DNA of 64,000 nt from Nisaea sp. (GTDB lineage: Bacteria; Pseudomonadota; Alphaproteobacteria; Thalassobaculales; Thalassobaculaceae): NCBI RefSeq assembly GCF_034670185.1, contig NZ_JAXMNY010000002.1, positions 310,001 to 374,000 of the forward strand, in the 5' to 3' direction. Made by a program: the position numbers and the translations under genes. The notes below the pieces were generated by a model. That model worked only from the letters and a program-made list of their open reading frames with translations. It made no database searches and was not told the origin of the DNA. Numbering within the stretch: position 1 is the stretch's first letter; every line of letters starts with the position of its first letter. This document shows, piece by piece, positions 1 through 8,469 of this stretch.

Positions 1-607
1 CAGCCATCACGGCAACTGTCTCTGCTGTCACCAACAACGGCATGGCGTGTGCGACGGCTGCTGCCGCTTCCTTGGACGCATTCCAGCCGATCGCAATCCC
101 TTTGATCGCCGGCATCTCAACATCGTGCGGCACCACCAGCGTTGCCTTGCCGCTCTCCAGCATGGCTGCCTCGGCGATCACCGCGGCGTCGCTACCATCG
201 TTGTCTGACGGGGCGACCACGCAGATCGCGTCTACGATCCGGGCACGACGCGCGACCACCCTGCCCGGCTCACCCACCAGAGTCTCGAAAGAAACACTAA
301 CCCCGTCCGTCGCTGTCGGTTTCTCGACCACCGGAAAATTGTTCGCCTCGCGCCAGCGGTCAAATTCGGCAAGCGATGCGGCGCGTGCCTCGTTCGCTGC
401 ATTCTCCGCCTGCTCAATGATCGTTTCGATCATCGACGCACTCATGCCCATGCCGATCTGCGGCACCAGCACTTCGCGGGGATCACGGTGAATATGAGCA
501 ACAAAAATATGTGCCCCATGCAGCGTCGCAAGAGCGCACGCAGCCTTAAGAACCGCCGCATCAGCTTCATTACCAAGCACGGGAGCAAGAACAGTTTTCA
601 GAGACAT
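1..607 (-). CDS. Universal stress protein (UspA family), 3' end outside the window
   Basis: Reading leftward from the ATG at 607 gives an uninterrupted frame of about 202 residues beginning MSLKTVLAPVLGNEADAAV and running off the window edge. The N-terminal beta strand, the following helix and a second half starting GIAIGWNASKEAAAAVAHAM match the alpha/beta fold of universal stress proteins, apparently in the tandem two-domain form of about 280 residues. Such cytosolic proteins help survival under stress, often under low oxygen or stationary phase. A perfect FNR/FixK-type palindrome lies 64 bp upstream, which suggests oxygen-responsive control. The ligand-binding glycine-rich loop of the second domain would lie outside the window, so ATP binding cannot be judged. 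Confidence 0.85.
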   Translation of the reverse strand, partial: MSLKTVLAPVLGNEADAAVLKAACALATLHGAHIFVAHIHRDPREVLVPQIGMGMSASMIETIIEQAENAANEARAASLAEFDRWREANNFPVVEKPTATDGVSVSFETLVGEPGRVVARRARIVDAICVVAPSDNDGSDAAVIAEAAMLESGKATLVVPHDVEMPAIKGIAIGWNASKEAAAAVAHAMPLLVTAETVAVMA

Positions 608-670
608 GGTGCACCTCGTTGTAAGTATGATTCTTTCGTTAACCTTATCTGAGCCGAGAATGCCTCCACA

Positions 671-684
671 TTGACCTAGGTCAA
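671..684. promoter_or_regulatory. FNR/FixK-type anaerobox
   Basis: TTGACCTAGGTCAA is a perfect 14-bp palindrome that fits the TTGA-N6-TCAA consensus of FNR/CRP-family oxygen regulators. It sits between the 3' end of pdxH and the start of the leftward universal stress gene, 64 bp before that gene's ATG. This is a usual distance for class II activation from a promoter with a leader of about 20 bases. No other gene start is nearby, so the stress protein is the probable target. Confidence 0.6.
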
Positions 685-746
685 AACTTTAAAAAACATC
701 CAGCCAGAATTCGGCACAGAATCCCTCTGTGCGCCTTGCTCCCCGC

Positions 747-1349
747 TCACGGATAAAGCCGGTTCACGGTCCAGGCTTCACTTTCGCTCGCCCGGCTGAA
801 GCGGAACCGGTCATGCAGACGGAACTCGCCATCCTGCCAGAATTCGATCACGAGCGGCGTCAGCCGCCAACCGGACCAGTATGGCGGACGGGGGACCGAT
901 TCCCCGGGATACTTGCTGTCGGCATTCTCAACCGCCGCCATCAGGGCCGGGCGGTCTGCCAGTGGACGCGATTGCTGCGAGGCCCAGGCACCGACCCGGC
1001 TGCCACGCGGCCGGGAATTGAAATAAGCATCCGCTTCTTCGTCTGTAACCCGCGCCACCGGCCCGGTTACGCGGACCTGCCGTCGCACCGACTTCCAGTG
1101 GAAGCAAAGCGCCACGAACGGATTGACCTCGATCTCCCGGCCCTTCTGGCTTTCCATGTTGGAGTAGAAAACGAAGCCCTGCTCGTCGAACCCCTTCAGC
1201 AGCAAAATCCGCGCAGACGGGCGGCCATCGGCATCGGCCGTCGCGACGGTCATGGCATTGGCGTCGTTCGGTTCCGTTTCGGACGCCGCCTGAAGCCAGC
1301 CATCGAAAAGCTCAAAAGGATTGTCTGTATCGGGTTCAAACATGCTCAA
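747..1349 (-). CDS. pdxH: Pyridoxamine 5'-phosphate oxidase
   Basis: This 200-residue protein is the FMN-dependent oxidase that converts pyridoxine or pyridoxamine 5'-phosphate to pyridoxal 5'-phosphate in the cytosol. Diagnostic stretches are RPSARILLLKGFDEQGFVFY (FMN and substrate binding), NPFVALCFHWKSVRRQVRV, SRPRGSRVGAWASQQS, the C-terminal PPYWSGWRLTPLVIEFWQDG, and the invariant family ending NRLYP. The length is normal and the frame is intact. It is transcribed leftward and monocistronic by appearance. A long inverted repeat lies 40 bp upstream. Several PLP-dependent enzymes occur later in the window, but none is physically linked. Confidence 0.95.
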   Translation of the reverse strand: MSMFEPDTDNPFELFDGWLQAASETEPNDANAMTVATADADGRPSARILLLKGFDEQGFVFYSNMESQKGREIEVNPFVALCFHWKSVRRQVRVTGPVARVTDEEADAYFNSRPRGSRVGAWASQQSRPLADRPALMAAVENADSKYPGESVPRPPYWSGWRLTPLVIEFWQDGEFRLHDRFRFSRASESEAWTVNRLYP

Positions 1350-1388
1350 GCCTCACTCTGAAGGTGGCGAATCACACAGGAAACGCAA

Positions 1389-1434
1389 CTTCGGTCTTTT
1401 TATTGCCTTATTGATCGCCAAATAAGGACCGAAG
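1389..1434. repeat. Imperfect inverted repeat upstream of pdxH
   Basis: CTTCGGTC at 1389-1396 pairs with GACCGAAG at 1427-1434, and inside it CCTTATT pairs with AATAAGG around a short loop. Together they form a stem of about 14 bp with a 9-base bulge on one side. The element is 40 bp upstream of the pdxH ATG and would be transcribed in its leader or overlap its promoter. It could be an operator or a leader hairpin. The neighbouring region 1350-1618 holds no other gene. Confidence 0.5.
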
Positions 1435-1618
1435 GGTACCTATCACTAGCGAGCGTCAACATGGCCTGTCCAGCGCTGAAACGTCGCAGCATGCCTCCAA
1501 GGAACAGCGGGATGCCATCGCCAGAGCGAGGTACTATCAAAAAGGATTTACCGCGCGACGGTTTCAGTGGCTTCATCCGTTATAGATCCCGTCGGCCGCA
1601 ATTGTGAGGAACAGAACC

Positions 1619-2092
1619 ATGAGAACTCAAGCCGTGATTGTCGTCGTCGCCTCTCTGGCCCTCGGCGCGTGTCAGACAGATCAACTCGGGGCGAAGCAGA
1701 CAGCTGGCGGCCTGTTCGGTGCGGTCGGCGGTGCGGTGGCAGGCTCCCAGATCGGGGGCGGCAAAGGTACGGTTGCGGCCGTTGCCATCGGCACCCTGCT
1801 TGGCGCCTTCATCGGCAGCGAAATCGGCAAGTCGCTCGACAATGCCGACAAGGCGGCGATGGCCAGAACAACGCAGAACACGCTGGAAACCCAGCCGGTC
1901 GGCACGACATCGACCTGGCACAATCCGGACAGCGGTCACTCTGGCACCGTGACCCCGACCAGCACCTATCAGGCCCCTTCCGGAGAATATTGCCGTGAAT
2001 ATTCCCAAACGGTGAATATCGGAGGACAGACCGAGGAAGCCTACGGGAAAGCCTGCCGTCAGCCCGACGGCAGCTGGAAAATCCAGAACTAG
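1619..2092 (+). CDS. Glycine-zipper outer-membrane lipoprotein (17 kDa surface antigen type)
   Basis: The start is the ATG at 1619 because GAGGA at 1606-1610 gives a well-placed ribosome binding site; an upstream in-frame GTG at 1604 overlaps that site. The 157-residue product has a lipoprotein signal peptide (basic start, hydrophobic core, lipobox LGAC). It is followed by a Gly/Ala-rich double helix (GGLFGAVGGAVAGSQIGGG, then GTLLGAFIGSEIGKSL) typical of the glycine-zipper 2TM domain. The C-terminal half contains two Cys and the pattern EYCREYSQTVNIGGQTEEAYG, which is common to Rickettsia 17-kDa-antigen-like proteins. A structural envelope role is likely; the exact function is not known. Confidence 0.85.
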   Translation: MRTQAVIVVVASLALGACQTDQLGAKQTAGGLFGAVGGAVAGSQIGGGKGTVAAVAIGTLLGAFIGSEIGKSLDNADKAAMARTTQNTLETQPVGTTSTWHNPDSGHSGTVTPTSTYQAPSGEYCREYSQTVNIGGQTEEAYGKACRQPDGSWKIQN

Positions 2093-2175
2093 GCAGCGGC
2101 CTTCGGCTCTGCAATGATTGGACCGGGCGGATTTTTGCATCCGGTCCAATTGCTTTTTCCATATACTCCCGGGCC

Positions 2176-3123
2176 ATGAGCGATCCTTACAAGATATTGG
2201 GTGTAAAACCCGACTCCTCGCAGGACGAGATCAAGAAAGCGTACCGCACGCTCGCGAAGAAGCTTCATCCCGATCTCAATCCCGGCGACACGAAAATCGA
2301 GCAGCAGTTCAAGGAAGTCACGGCGGCTTACGACCTGCTTTCGGATGCGACAAAGCGCGCCAAGTACGATCGCGGCGGCATGAACGCGGGCGCGGGTGGT
2401 GCCGGCGGCGCATCGGCGAAGGCGACAAGCGGTTTCTGGAAGGCCTGGACGTCGGCCCGCAAGAAGCAGTCCGGCGGCTTTTCCGACATGTTCGATGGTG
2501 ACGACGCAGACATGTTCGACGACATCCTGCGCCGACATGGGCAGGCCGGCGGCGGTTCAAGCCAGGGCGGCAGCGCCTACACGGTCGGGCCGGACGTCAA
2601 TTACAAGCTCAAGGTAAGTTTTGCCGAAGCAGCCGCAGGTTCCACGAAGCGCGTCACGCTGTCCGACGGCAAGTCCCTCGACCTGAAGATTCCGCCCGCG
2701 ACGGAAAGCGGCAAGACGCTCCGGCTGAAGGGCCAGGGCCGCAAGGGCAGCAATAGCGGCCCCGCCGGCGACGCCTTCGTCGAGATCACTGTGGAGCCGC
2801 ACGACTATTTCCATCGCGACGGTCGGAATGTCAAAGTGGAAATGCCGGTCACGCTCTACGAAGCGGTCCTTGGCGGCACCATCACCGTGCCGACCGTTCA
2901 TGGCAATGTCTCGCTGAAGATCCCGCCGAAATCCAATACCGGCGCGACCCTGCGCCTGAAAGGCAAAGGCGTCCCTGCGCATGGCGGCAAACCGGCCGGC
3001 GACCAGCTCGTCACCCTGAAAGTGGTTCTGCCCGACACCGAAGACCCTGACCTGATCAAACTGATGCAGAAATGGGCCGAGGAAAAAGGCTACAACCCGC
3101 GCCACAAGATGCGCTTCAGCTAA
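2176..3123 (+). CDS. DnaJ-family co-chaperone (CbpA-like, no zinc finger)
   Basis: The 315-residue protein begins with a J domain (residues 4-66) carrying the HPD motif at 31-33 that stimulates DnaK ATPase. A Gly/Ala-rich linker follows, then two C-terminal beta-sandwich substrate-binding domains (DnaJ_C, roughly 125-305) ending KGYNPRHKMRFS. There are no CxxCxGxG repeats, so it is a class II J protein of the CbpA/DjlA-C type and not the canonical DnaJ. It stands alone, with the lipoprotein upstream in the same direction (83 bp gap) and YihY convergent downstream. Confidence 0.9.
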   Translation: MSDPYKILGVKPDSSQDEIKKAYRTLAKKLHPDLNPGDTKIEQQFKEVTAAYDLLSDATKRAKYDRGGMNAGAGGAGGASAKATSGFWKAWTSARKKQSGGFSDMFDGDDADMFDDILRRHGQAGGGSSQGGSAYTVGPDVNYKLKVSFAEAAAGSTKRVTLSDGKSLDLKIPPATESGKTLRLKGQGRKGSNSGPAGDAFVEITVEPHDYFHRDGRNVKVEMPVTLYEAVLGGTITVPTVHGNVSLKIPPKSNTGATLRLKGKGVPAHGGKPAGDQLVTLKVVLPDTEDPDLIKLMQKWAEEKGYNPRHKMRFS

Positions 3124-3173
3124 CCTCTGAAAACCGGGGCGGATCGCTCTCAGCTATCCGGTACAGCGTCCGG

Positions 3174-4499
3174 TTATTCCGCGACTGCCGGTATCTCCGG
3201 CAACTCCCTGACACCGCCTCTCTCACCGGTGAGTTCGTCGAGCACATCCGCCGCCGGACGGGACAAAGCGTTGCGCTCTGATTTCGAAAGGGCGTCGACT
3301 ACGGCAGCAATGGAGGCCGGCTCCTTGCTCTTGCCCGGCTCCGCCGCATCCACCGCGCAACCGAGCCCCCGATAGAGATCGTAAAGGCTGAAGCGGGTTG
3401 GGTCGCGCGCCAGGACAAAGCGGCCATCCTCGATCCGCGCGACGAACTCGGCTGCAAGCAAGCGCTCCAGCACCTGACCCACCGCATCGGCGGAGGCCAC
3501 GTCATCCAGCGCCGACTGCTCCACCGGCCCCGCCTTTTCCCGAATGGCCGCAAGAGCCGACAGGGCAACGGAGAACAGACGGGCCGGGCCGAGCTCCGGT
3601 GCCGCGTCGAGAGCGCGGGAATGCCACCAGTCAGGGAAGGATGCGGCGAAGACAGCGCCCAGCAGGATCACGGTCCAGGAGAAATAGACCCAGACCAGAA
3701 AGATCGGGATCACGGCCATCGCGCCGTAGATAGTCTGAAAGGTCGGAAACGCCGCCAAATACCAGCCGAAACCAAGCTTCAGGATTTCAAACGCGGTGCC
3801 GGAGAGACAACCGCCTATCAGCGCATCCCGCCAGGCGACCGAACGGTTCGGCACGACCATGAAGAGCAGCGTGAAGCCGACACTCTGCAGAATGATCGCA
3901 ATGACGTGATTTCGGAACTCACCGCCGACATTGAGCGATTCCGCATCCAGACCGGCATCCGTCCAGGTCTGTCGCAAGAAGCCGAATGCATCGCTGGTGG
4001 TGGAAAGGGTCAGTCCCATCAGGATCGGACCGAGAGACAACACCGCCCAGAAGATCAGGAAACGGATCAGCAGATGCCGCTGTCTCTCCACATGCCAGAT
4101 TGCATTGAAGGTCGATTCGATGGTCGCCAGCAACAGAATCGCGGAAACGGAAAGGCCGATGATGCCCGCCGCGCCAAGTTTCGACGCGTTTTGCATGAAG
4201 CTGTTCAGATAAGTCCGGACGGGACCTGCGATCTCCGGCACCAGATTCTCAAAGATCGTCGCCTCGATGGCCGTCCGGGCCGTCTCGAAAGCCGGAAAAG
4301 CGGTGAAAATCGCGAAACCTATGGCCAGCAGCGGCACCAACGCCAGCAGCGTCGTGTAGGTCAGCGCGGCGGCCGACTGCATGCCCCGGCCGCGATAGAA
4401 CCGCATCATCGCGAAACCGATATATTCCGCCAGATCAGCGACAACGGCTGCGGCGGCGAGGGTTTTCCAACGGTCTAGTCGATTGGCTTTTTTGCTCAT
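3174..4499 (-). CDS. YihY/BrkB family inner-membrane protein with C-terminal winged-helix-like extension
   Basis: Residues about 25-290 contain six or so hydrophobic helices with family signatures (SAAALTYTTLLALVPLLAIGF near the N-terminus; YFSWTVILLGAVFAA near 280). This is the YihY/virulence factor BrkB family, once wrongly called ribonuclease BN. At 441 residues it is longer than the roughly 290-residue E. coli protein. The extra C-terminal 130 residues include a region around AIREKAGPVEQSALDDVA...FVARIEDGRFVL that reads like a winged helix, as in many alphaproteobacterial members. Molecular function is unknown. It is divergent from fabI. Confidence 0.85.
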   Translation of the reverse strand: MSKKANRLDRWKTLAAAAVVADLAEYIGFAMMRFYRGRGMQSAAALTYTTLLALVPLLAIGFAIFTAFPAFETARTAIEATIFENLVPEIAGPVRTYLNSFMQNASKLGAAGIIGLSVSAILLLATIESTFNAIWHVERQRHLLIRFLIFWAVLSLGPILMGLTLSTTSDAFGFLRQTWTDAGLDAESLNVGGEFRNHVIAIILQSVGFTLLFMVVPNRSVAWRDALIGGCLSGTAFEILKLGFGWYLAAFPTFQTIYGAMAVIPIFLVWVYFSWTVILLGAVFAASFPDWWHSRALDAAPELGPARLFSVALSALAAIREKAGPVEQSALDDVASADAVGQVLERLLAAEFVARIEDGRFVLARDPTRFSLYDLYRGLGCAVDAAEPGKSKEPASIAAVVDALSKSERNALSRPAADVLDELTGERGGVRELPEIPAVAE

Positions 4500-4588
4500 G
4501 TTGTCAGCTTATCACGAAAGCCTGTAGAAGAACCCGCGCCCGCACCCGGACAGGATCGCGCTACGGCAGATTCCGCAGCCTTCAGGCC

Positions 4589-4600
4589 ACTGCATGCAGT
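4589..4600. promoter_or_regulatory. 12-bp palindrome in the yihY-fabI divergent region
   Basis: ACTGCATGCAGT is a perfect palindrome centred 84 bp upstream of the fabI ATG and 90 bp from the yihY ATG. Its position between two divergent promoters makes it a candidate operator. It is short, and no matching second copy was seen in the window. Confidence 0.25.
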
Positions 4601-4678
4601 TTGCCGCACGCTGCCTTTAGTGTAGGATCGCGCGAATCATGCGTAACTTTTTACGTCAACCTGCGTCGTGAGGCATCA

Positions 4679-5491
4679 ATGAGTGAACCAAGCCCGATCA
4701 TGAGTGGCAAAAAGGGGCTTGTCATGGGGGTCGCGAACGACCGTTCCATCGCCTGGGGCATCGCGAAAGCGGCAGCTGCCCAGGGCGCGGAACTCGCGTT
4801 CACCTTCCAGGGCGAGGCATTGCAAAAGCGGGTCGAACCGCTGGCCGCGCAACTTGGCTCCAATCTGGTGCTTCCCTGCGATGTTACCGATGACGCAAGC
4901 GTCACCAAGACATTCGAGACGATCCGCGAGAAGTGGGGCAAGCTCGACTTTCTGGTGCATGCCATAGCCTATTCAGACAAGGACGAGCTGAAAGGCAAAT
5001 ACGTCAACACGACGCGGGATAACTTCCTGAAGACGCTCGATATTTCCTGCTATTCCTTCACCCGAATCGCAAGAGAAGCGGCCGATCTGATGACGGATGG
5101 CGGCTCGCTGCTGACGCTGAGCTATTTCGGCGCCGAAAAAGTGATGCCGCATTACAACGTGATGGGCGTCGCCAAGGCCGCGCTGGAAGCCAGCATCCGC
5201 TACCTGGCCGCCGATCTCGGAGGTGACAATATCCGGGTGAACGGCCTCTCCGCCGGCCCGATGAAGACGCTTGCCGCCTCCGGCATCGGCGACTTCCGCT
5301 ATATCCTGAAATGGAACCAATACAACTCGCCTCTGCGCCGGAATGTGAGTCTGGACGATGTCGGCGGCGCCGGCATGTATCTGCTGAGCGATCTTTCCAG
5401 CGGCGTCACCGGCGAAGTGCATCACGTCGATTGCGGCTACAACATCGTCGGCATGAAGGCGGTGGACGCGCCCGACATTTCCACGGTCTGA
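4679..5491 (+). CDS. fabI: Enoyl-[acyl-carrier-protein] reductase (NADH)
   Basis: FabI carries out the last, NAD(P)H-dependent step of each fatty-acid elongation cycle. The start is ATG 4679, with GTGAGG at 4668-4673; the open frame upstream has no homology. The 270-residue SDR-fold protein shows the FabI-type cofactor loop GVANDRSIAWGIA, the pattern LVHAIAYSDKDEL, Tyr149, and catalytic Tyr159-x6-Lys166 (YNVMGVAK). The AGPMKTLAASGI substrate loop and the C-terminal HHVDCGYNIVGM also fit. aroC begins 19 bp after its stop, so the two are probably co-transcribed. Confidence 0.95.
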   Translation: MSEPSPIMSGKKGLVMGVANDRSIAWGIAKAAAAQGAELAFTFQGEALQKRVEPLAAQLGSNLVLPCDVTDDASVTKTFETIREKWGKLDFLVHAIAYSDKDELKGKYVNTTRDNFLKTLDISCYSFTRIAREAADLMTDGGSLLTLSYFGAEKVMPHYNVMGVAKAALEASIRYLAADLGGDNIRVNGLSAGPMKTLAASGIGDFRYILKWNQYNSPLRRNVSLDDVGGAGMYLLSDLSSGVTGEVHHVDCGYNIVGMKAVDAPDISTV

Positions 5492-5510
5492 CCCGGGACA
5501 ACCAACGTAC

Positions 5511-6596
5511 ATGGCCAGCAATTCCTTCGGTGAGGTCTTCCGCTTCTCCACTTGGGGCGAAAGCCACGGGCCCGCTATCGGCTGCGTTGTCGATGGTGTA
5601 CCGCCGCGCCTGCCCGTCTCCGAGACGGACATCCAGTTCTATCTGGACCGGCGCAAGCCCGGACAGAACCGCTTCACGACCCAGCGCCAGGAGCCGGATC
5701 AGGTGAAAATCCTGTCCGGCGTCTTCGAGGGCCAGACCACCGGCACCCCGATCGGGCTGATGATCGAGAATACGGACCAGCGCTCGAAGGATTACGGGGA
5801 CATCATGAGCCGGTTCCGGCCGGGTCATGCCGACTTCACCTACGAGGCCAAATACGGCATCCGCGACTATCGCGGCGGCGGACGGTCTTCCGCGCGGGAA
5901 ACCGCAATGCGGGTGGCCGCCGGCGCGATTGCGCGCAAGATCATCAGTGCCCGTCTCGGCAACGCCTTCCATCTGCGCGGCGCTCTGGTTCAGGTCGGCC
6001 CACACAAGGTGAACCGGGACAACTGGGACTGGGAAGAAGTCGAGCGTAACCCATTCTGGAGCCCGGATGCGAAAGCCGCCGAGGTTTGGACGGACTATCT
6101 CGACGGTGTGCGCAAGGCTGGATCTTCCGCCGGCGCGGTCATCGAGATCGTCGCCGAGGGTGTCCCTGCCGGACTGGGCGAGCCGGTCTACGGCAAGCTC
6201 GACAGCGACCTGGCAGCGGCAATGATGACCATCAACGCGGTCAAGGGCGTCGAAATCGGGGACGGGTTCGCCGCCGCTGAAATCCCCGGCCATGAAGCCG
6301 CGGACGAAATGCGGATGGACGGCGATAATCCGGTCTTCCTGTCGAACCATGCCGGCGGCGTGCTCGGCGGGATTTCCTCCGGCCAGCCGGTCGTGGTGCG
6401 GTTCGCCGTGAAGCCGACCAGCTCCATCCTGACCCCGCGCCAATCCGTCGACAAGGATGGCAACGAGGTCGATGTGGTGACCAAGGGCCGGCACGATCCT
6501 TGTGTCGGTATCCGTGCCGTTCCTGTCGGAGAGGCCATGATGGCCTGCGTTCTGGCGGATCATCTGATGCGCCACGCGGCCCAGTGCGGAAGCTGA
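5511..6596 (+). CDS. aroC: Chorismate synthase
   Basis: This enzyme converts 5-enolpyruvylshikimate 3-phosphate to chorismate, the last shared step of aromatic biosynthesis, using reduced FMN. The 361-residue protein starts MASNSFGEVFRFSTWGESHG and carries the family signatures RPGHADFTYEAKYGIRDYRG and GGRSSARETAMRVAAGA, plus a C-terminal GRHDPCVGIRAVPVGEAM. Length and motifs are normal. It lies 19 bp downstream of fabI, a common alphaproteobacterial neighbour arrangement, with sppA 93 bp further on. Confidence 0.97.
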   Translation: MASNSFGEVFRFSTWGESHGPAIGCVVDGVPPRLPVSETDIQFYLDRRKPGQNRFTTQRQEPDQVKILSGVFEGQTTGTPIGLMIENTDQRSKDYGDIMSRFRPGHADFTYEAKYGIRDYRGGGRSSARETAMRVAAGAIARKIISARLGNAFHLRGALVQVGPHKVNRDNWDWEEVERNPFWSPDAKAAEVWTDYLDGVRKAGSSAGAVIEIVAEGVPAGLGEPVYGKLDSDLAAAMMTINAVKGVEIGDGFAAAEIPGHEAADEMRMDGDNPVFLSNHAGGVLGGISSGQPVVVRFAVKPTSSILTPRQSVDKDGNEVDVVTKGRHDPCVGIRAVPVGEAMMACVLADHLMRHAAQCGS

Positions 6597-6689
6597 GAGC
6601 GGCCAGAACCTCCTCTGCCTTTGTAAAGCCATCGTTTTGCTCTAGCGGAACTCCTATATGTAGGGGAGATAACGAGGGGTGCTGCCGCA

Positions 6690-8459
6690 ATGCTTAGATT
6701 TCTGAAAGGGCTCTTGATCAGTTTCGGGGTCCTGTTCCTGGTTCTGGTCGTCGGAGCGGTCGTCGGCCTGCGCTATGTTGCGAACCAATGGCAGCCAGAG
6801 CCCCTGCCCGAGCATATGGTGCTCTCCCTCACGCTGAAGCCCGAGCTGCGCGAGACATCGGTCGGCGCACTTCCTTTCGAGAATGTCTTCAATCCCGGCT
6901 CGCCGTCGTTGTTGGATCTCGTGAACATTCTGAAAGCGGCAAGCGAAGATGAACGCGTTCAGGGCCTGTTCCTCGATCTTTCCGCCGCCGACGTTCGCCC
7001 CGCCGAAGCGCAGGAGCTGAGAGAGGCGATCTCGCGTTTCCGGGCAAGCGGCCGTTTCGTGCAGGCCTATGCGGACAGCCTGGAAGGCAATGGCGGGATC
7101 TCGACCTATCACCTTGCGACCGGCGCGGAGAGCATCGCCCTGCAGCCCTCCGGACTGCTCGACATCCGCGGCATAAGCCTCTCGACGCCGTTTTTCGGGG
7201 AGGCGCTGGAAAAACTCGGGATCGAAGCCGACTTCCGCACCCGCCACGAATACAAGGGCGCCGCAGCGTCCATGACGAGCGCGGCGTTCCCACCCCCGAT
7301 CCGGCAGAACTACCGTCGGCTTGTGGACTCGCTCTATGCCGGGATTGCCGCCGATATCGCCACCGCCCGACGGCTCTCCCCGTCTTCCGTCAACGGGCTC
7401 ATCGATACCGCTCCGCTGACAGCCGGAGAAGCCAAGAGCAACGGCCTGATCGATCAGATGCTTTACCGTGACCAGGCAATCGACGCCGCAAGAGCACGGG
7501 CGGACGGCGCCAGACTGGTCCCGCTCACCCGATACTGGAACGATGCAGATACGGAAAACGACGACGAAACCCCGACGCGGATCGCGGTGATCGCGGTCGA
7601 CGGTCCGATCGTGCGCGGCCGCGCACCGTTGTTCGCACGCGATCGTCAGGCAGCGGCTCAAAGCATCGTCGATACCGTCGAAGATGCCCGGAAGGATACA
7701 AGGGTCAAGGCGATCATCCTCCGGGTCAGCAGCCCCGGCGGCAGCTACGTGGCGTCGGACACCATTCTGCACGCCTTGTCGGCGGCCCGCGCCGACGGCA
7801 TGCCCATCATCGTTTCGATGAGCGACATGGCGGCATCCGGCGGATATTTCGTCGCGCTCGCGGCAGACCATGTCGTCGCCCATCCGAACACCATCACCGG
7901 CTCCATCGGGGTTGTCAGCGGCAAGCTGAACCTGTCCGGGTTTCTGGGTGAATACGGCGTCCGGACAGACAGCGTCAGCGCCGGCCGCAATGCCGACATG
8001 TTCAGCATGACGAAGCCCTTCAGCGCCGATGAAAGCGCCCGGCTCGACGCTGTTCTGGATACTATTTACGAGGATTTCACGACCAAAGTCGCCACCGCCC
8101 GGCGCCTCGGCCCGGCGGAGATTGACGCCGCCGCGCGCGGGCGTGTGTGGAGCGGCGAAGACGCGAAACGTATCGGCCTTGTCGATGTACTCGGCGGCTA
8201 TGCGGAGGCTGAAGGGCTTGCTCGGGACGCGGCCGGAATTGCTCCGGAAACCCGCACCGCTCTGGTTGCCTATCCGGAACCGCGCCAGGATCTGAACGCC
8301 TTCGTGACCGCGCTTGAGGACGGCGAGATCGGTGAATCCGTGAGTCGTCTAGACGCGCTGTTAACTTTTATACGATATCGTGGAATTATAGAGTCAGTGC
8401 TGAACAGCACCGGAGGTGACCGAATCGACGCTTCGGCGCCCCCCATAAATGTCCGCTGA
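6690..8459 (+). CDS. sppA: Signal peptide peptidase SppA, long (67K) form
   Basis: SppA is a membrane-anchored periplasmic serine protease that degrades cleaved signal peptides. The 589-residue protein has one N-terminal membrane helix (residues 5-29) and two tandem ClpP-like domains, as in the E. coli 67K form. The Ser/Lys dyad is split between the halves: Lys189 in HEYKGAAASM and Ser383 in SDMAASGGYF. Both match the E. coli catalytic Lys209 and Ser409 contexts, so the enzyme should be active. It overlaps the next small secreted-protein gene region: that gene's ribosome binding site spans the sppA stop codon, indicating coupled translation. Confidence 0.93.
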   Translation: MLRFLKGLLISFGVLFLVLVVGAVVGLRYVANQWQPEPLPEHMVLSLTLKPELRETSVGALPFENVFNPGSPSLLDLVNILKAASEDERVQGLFLDLSAADVRPAEAQELREAISRFRASGRFVQAYADSLEGNGGISTYHLATGAESIALQPSGLLDIRGISLSTPFFGEALEKLGIEADFRTRHEYKGAAASMTSAAFPPPIRQNYRRLVDSLYAGIAADIATARRLSPSSVNGLIDTAPLTAGEAKSNGLIDQMLYRDQAIDAARARADGARLVPLTRYWNDADTENDDETPTRIAVIAVDGPIVRGRAPLFARDRQAAAQSIVDTVEDARKDTRVKAIILRVSSPGGSYVASDTILHALSAARADGMPIIVSMSDMAASGGYFVALAADHVVAHPNTITGSIGVVSGKLNLSGFLGEYGVRTDSVSAGRNADMFSMTKPFSADESARLDAVLDTIYEDFTTKVATARRLGPAEIDAAARGRVWSGEDAKRIGLVDVLGGYAEAEGLARDAAGIAPETRTALVAYPEPRQDLNAFVTALEDGEIGESVSRLDALLTFIRYRGIIESVLNSTGGDRIDASAPPINVR

Positions 8460-8469
8460 GGAGAATCCG

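Noticed and set aside
3124..3173. Terminator between the DnaJ-family gene and yihY
   Set aside because: AACCGG and CCGGTT can pair, but the loop is over 30 bases and there is no T-run.
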